Assembly (NCBI GenBank): GCA_024206355.1
Contig: JAAGZM010000423.1
Coordinates: forward strand, 1 to 5,890
DNA from: Gammaproteobacteria bacterium
GTDB lineage: Bacteria > Pseudomonadota > Gammaproteobacteria > Enterobacterales > GCA-2746155
Length of the DNA: 5,890 nucleotides
Reading direction: 5' to 3'
A program made the translations under genes and the position numbers. The notes under the pieces are model-generated. The model did no database searches and had not been told where the DNA came from. It was given only the letters and a program-made list of their open reading frames with translations. Positions 5,270-5,890 of this stretch are shown here, piece by piece (the stretch's first letter is position 1; every line of letters begins with the position of its first letter).

Positions 5270-5890
5270 TTATAAACTGGCCTGCAGTTCTGAAGTTTCC
5301 ACCCTCGTCACTGCTAGCCCTGTGTCGTACCGTAAATCTACTTTTGCTATCACTAAATCGCTTTCTCTTTTTAACAATGGGTAAAGAGTAATAAAACGCT
5401 CTACCCTCTGAATTAAATTCTTTCTACCTACTTCCAAATCAATACCATTGGCTAATTGCAAACTCCATGAGTATCGATGATTCAAATTTAATACTTTCAA
5501 TTGCATATCAATCGGTGTCAGTAATTCTTGCAATGCCTTGAAAGTTTTAAGCATATTCAACAGTTCCTGTTCAGGACCTGACAGTATTGGCAATGTATCT
5601 AAACCAGTAACATCAGAAGGCTTAAATATGCCGCCATATTCATTAATGAGTGCGCCACTATTCCAATGGGCAATGGCTTTATGCTCTTTAATTTTAATGT
5701 GTAACCTGTCTGGCCAAACGCGTCTCAACTCTACTTTTTGCAGCCATGAAATAGCTTCTAACTGCTCTTCTATCAACTCTAAATCTGAACTAAAGAATCC
5801 AAGTACTTCCGCTTCAACTTCAGTGTCAGACACTGTACCAGGTACCGTATCAGGCACTGAATTTTGAGAGGCGTTGCTTTGTGCCTTATG
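5270..5890 (-). CDS. ftsQ: Cell division protein FtsQ, 5' end beyond the window
   Basis: FtsQ is a bitopic inner-membrane protein whose periplasmic part bridges early and late divisome proteins and holds FtsL-FtsB. The frame is open through the window edge; 206 C-terminal residues are visible. The cytoplasmic tail, membrane helix and start of the POTRA domain lie outside. Visible landmarks are GFFSSDL (31-37 of the visible part), RRVWPDRL (56-63), EHKAIAHW (69-76) and NEYGGIF, then the beta domain ending in VDLRYDTGLAV. A GTG at 5857 could look like a start but would remove the membrane anchor, and the upstream frame stays open, so it is rejected. Odd point: visible residues 10-25 are encoded by repeat copy B, giving an unusual Asp/Thr/Pro/Val-rich insert just before GFFSSDL, in a loop where E. 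coli FtsQ has only a few residues. ftsA follows after 29 nt. Confidence 0.95.
   Translation of the reverse strand, partial: HKAQSNASQNSVPDTVPGTVSDTEVEAEVLGFFSSDLELIEEQLEAISWLQKVELRRVWPDRLHIKIKEHKAIAHWNSGALINEYGGIFKPSDVTGLDTLPILSGPEQELLNMLKTFKALQELLTPIDMQLKVLNLNHRYSWSLQLANGIDLEVGRKNLIQRVERFITLYPLLKRESDLVIAKVDLRYDTGLAVTRVETSELQASL
5816..5865. repeat. Short interspersed palindromic repeat, copy B, within ftsQ
   Basis: This 50-bp relative of copy A (848-885) keeps both ends and is 12 bp longer inside, a multiple of three. It contains the hairpin CAGTGT-CAG-ACACTG (5821-5835) and a GGTACC core (5841-5846), with terminal TTCAGTG at one end mirrored by CACTGAA at the other. It is read in frame in ftsQ as NSVPDTVPGTVSDTEV. 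It resembles in behaviour the palindromic elements of Rickettsia that insert in coding sequences, though no sequence relation is claimed. Confidence 0.6.

Noticed and set aside
5270..5857. A short ftsQ starting at the GTG at 5857.
   Set aside because: This would lack the membrane segment and the start of POTRA, and the frame is open upstream to the window edge, so the gene is cut by the window rather than truncated.
5538..5867. A 109-codon plus-strand frame opposite ftsQ.
   Set aside because: It is antisense to a well-conserved gene, has no family resemblance, and its ending simply reads the palindromic repeat on the other strand.

Overview
The window carries the 3' end of a division and cell wall (dcw) gene cluster from a low-GC gammaproteobacterium. 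The FtsZ C-terminal peptide (DFLDIPAFLRKQAD, one residue from E. coli), the order ftsQ-ftsA-ftsZ-lpxC and an MlaC-family periplasmic protein all point to this class. The order or genus cannot be fixed from the sequence.

Right to left on the minus strand: ftsQ (5' end beyond the window), ftsA, ftsZ, a 325-bp spacer with a large hairpin, lpxC, then an mlaC-like gene that follows lpxC almost immediately. The first three build the Z-ring and recruit the divisome. LpxC commits UDP-acyl-GlcNAc to lipid A. The MlaC-like protein would carry phospholipid across the periplasm, so the block joins division with two sides of outer membrane lipid balance.

The left 900 bp is different. A plus-strand gene (408-842) encodes a short, type I (YkvM-like) QueF homologue of the queuosine pathway that contains no cysteine at all, so it cannot do the normal covalent thioimide chemistry. 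Divergent from it (148-249) lie the first 33 codons of a methionine synthase gene (metH), ending in a stop. Between the two is a palindromic array (307-330) that matches tandem MetJ boxes and overlaps a metH promoter.

A short degenerate palindromic repeat occurs twice, about 5 kb apart. One copy (848-885) lies just after the QueF-like gene and appears to serve as its terminator. The other (5816-5865) sits inside ftsQ, where it is translated in frame as about 16 extra residues in a loop of the POTRA domain.

The strongest leads are the cysteine-free QueF homologue, the repeat-derived peptide in FtsQ, the MetJ-like operator beside the metH stub, and the lone mlaC gene at the end of the dcw cluster.
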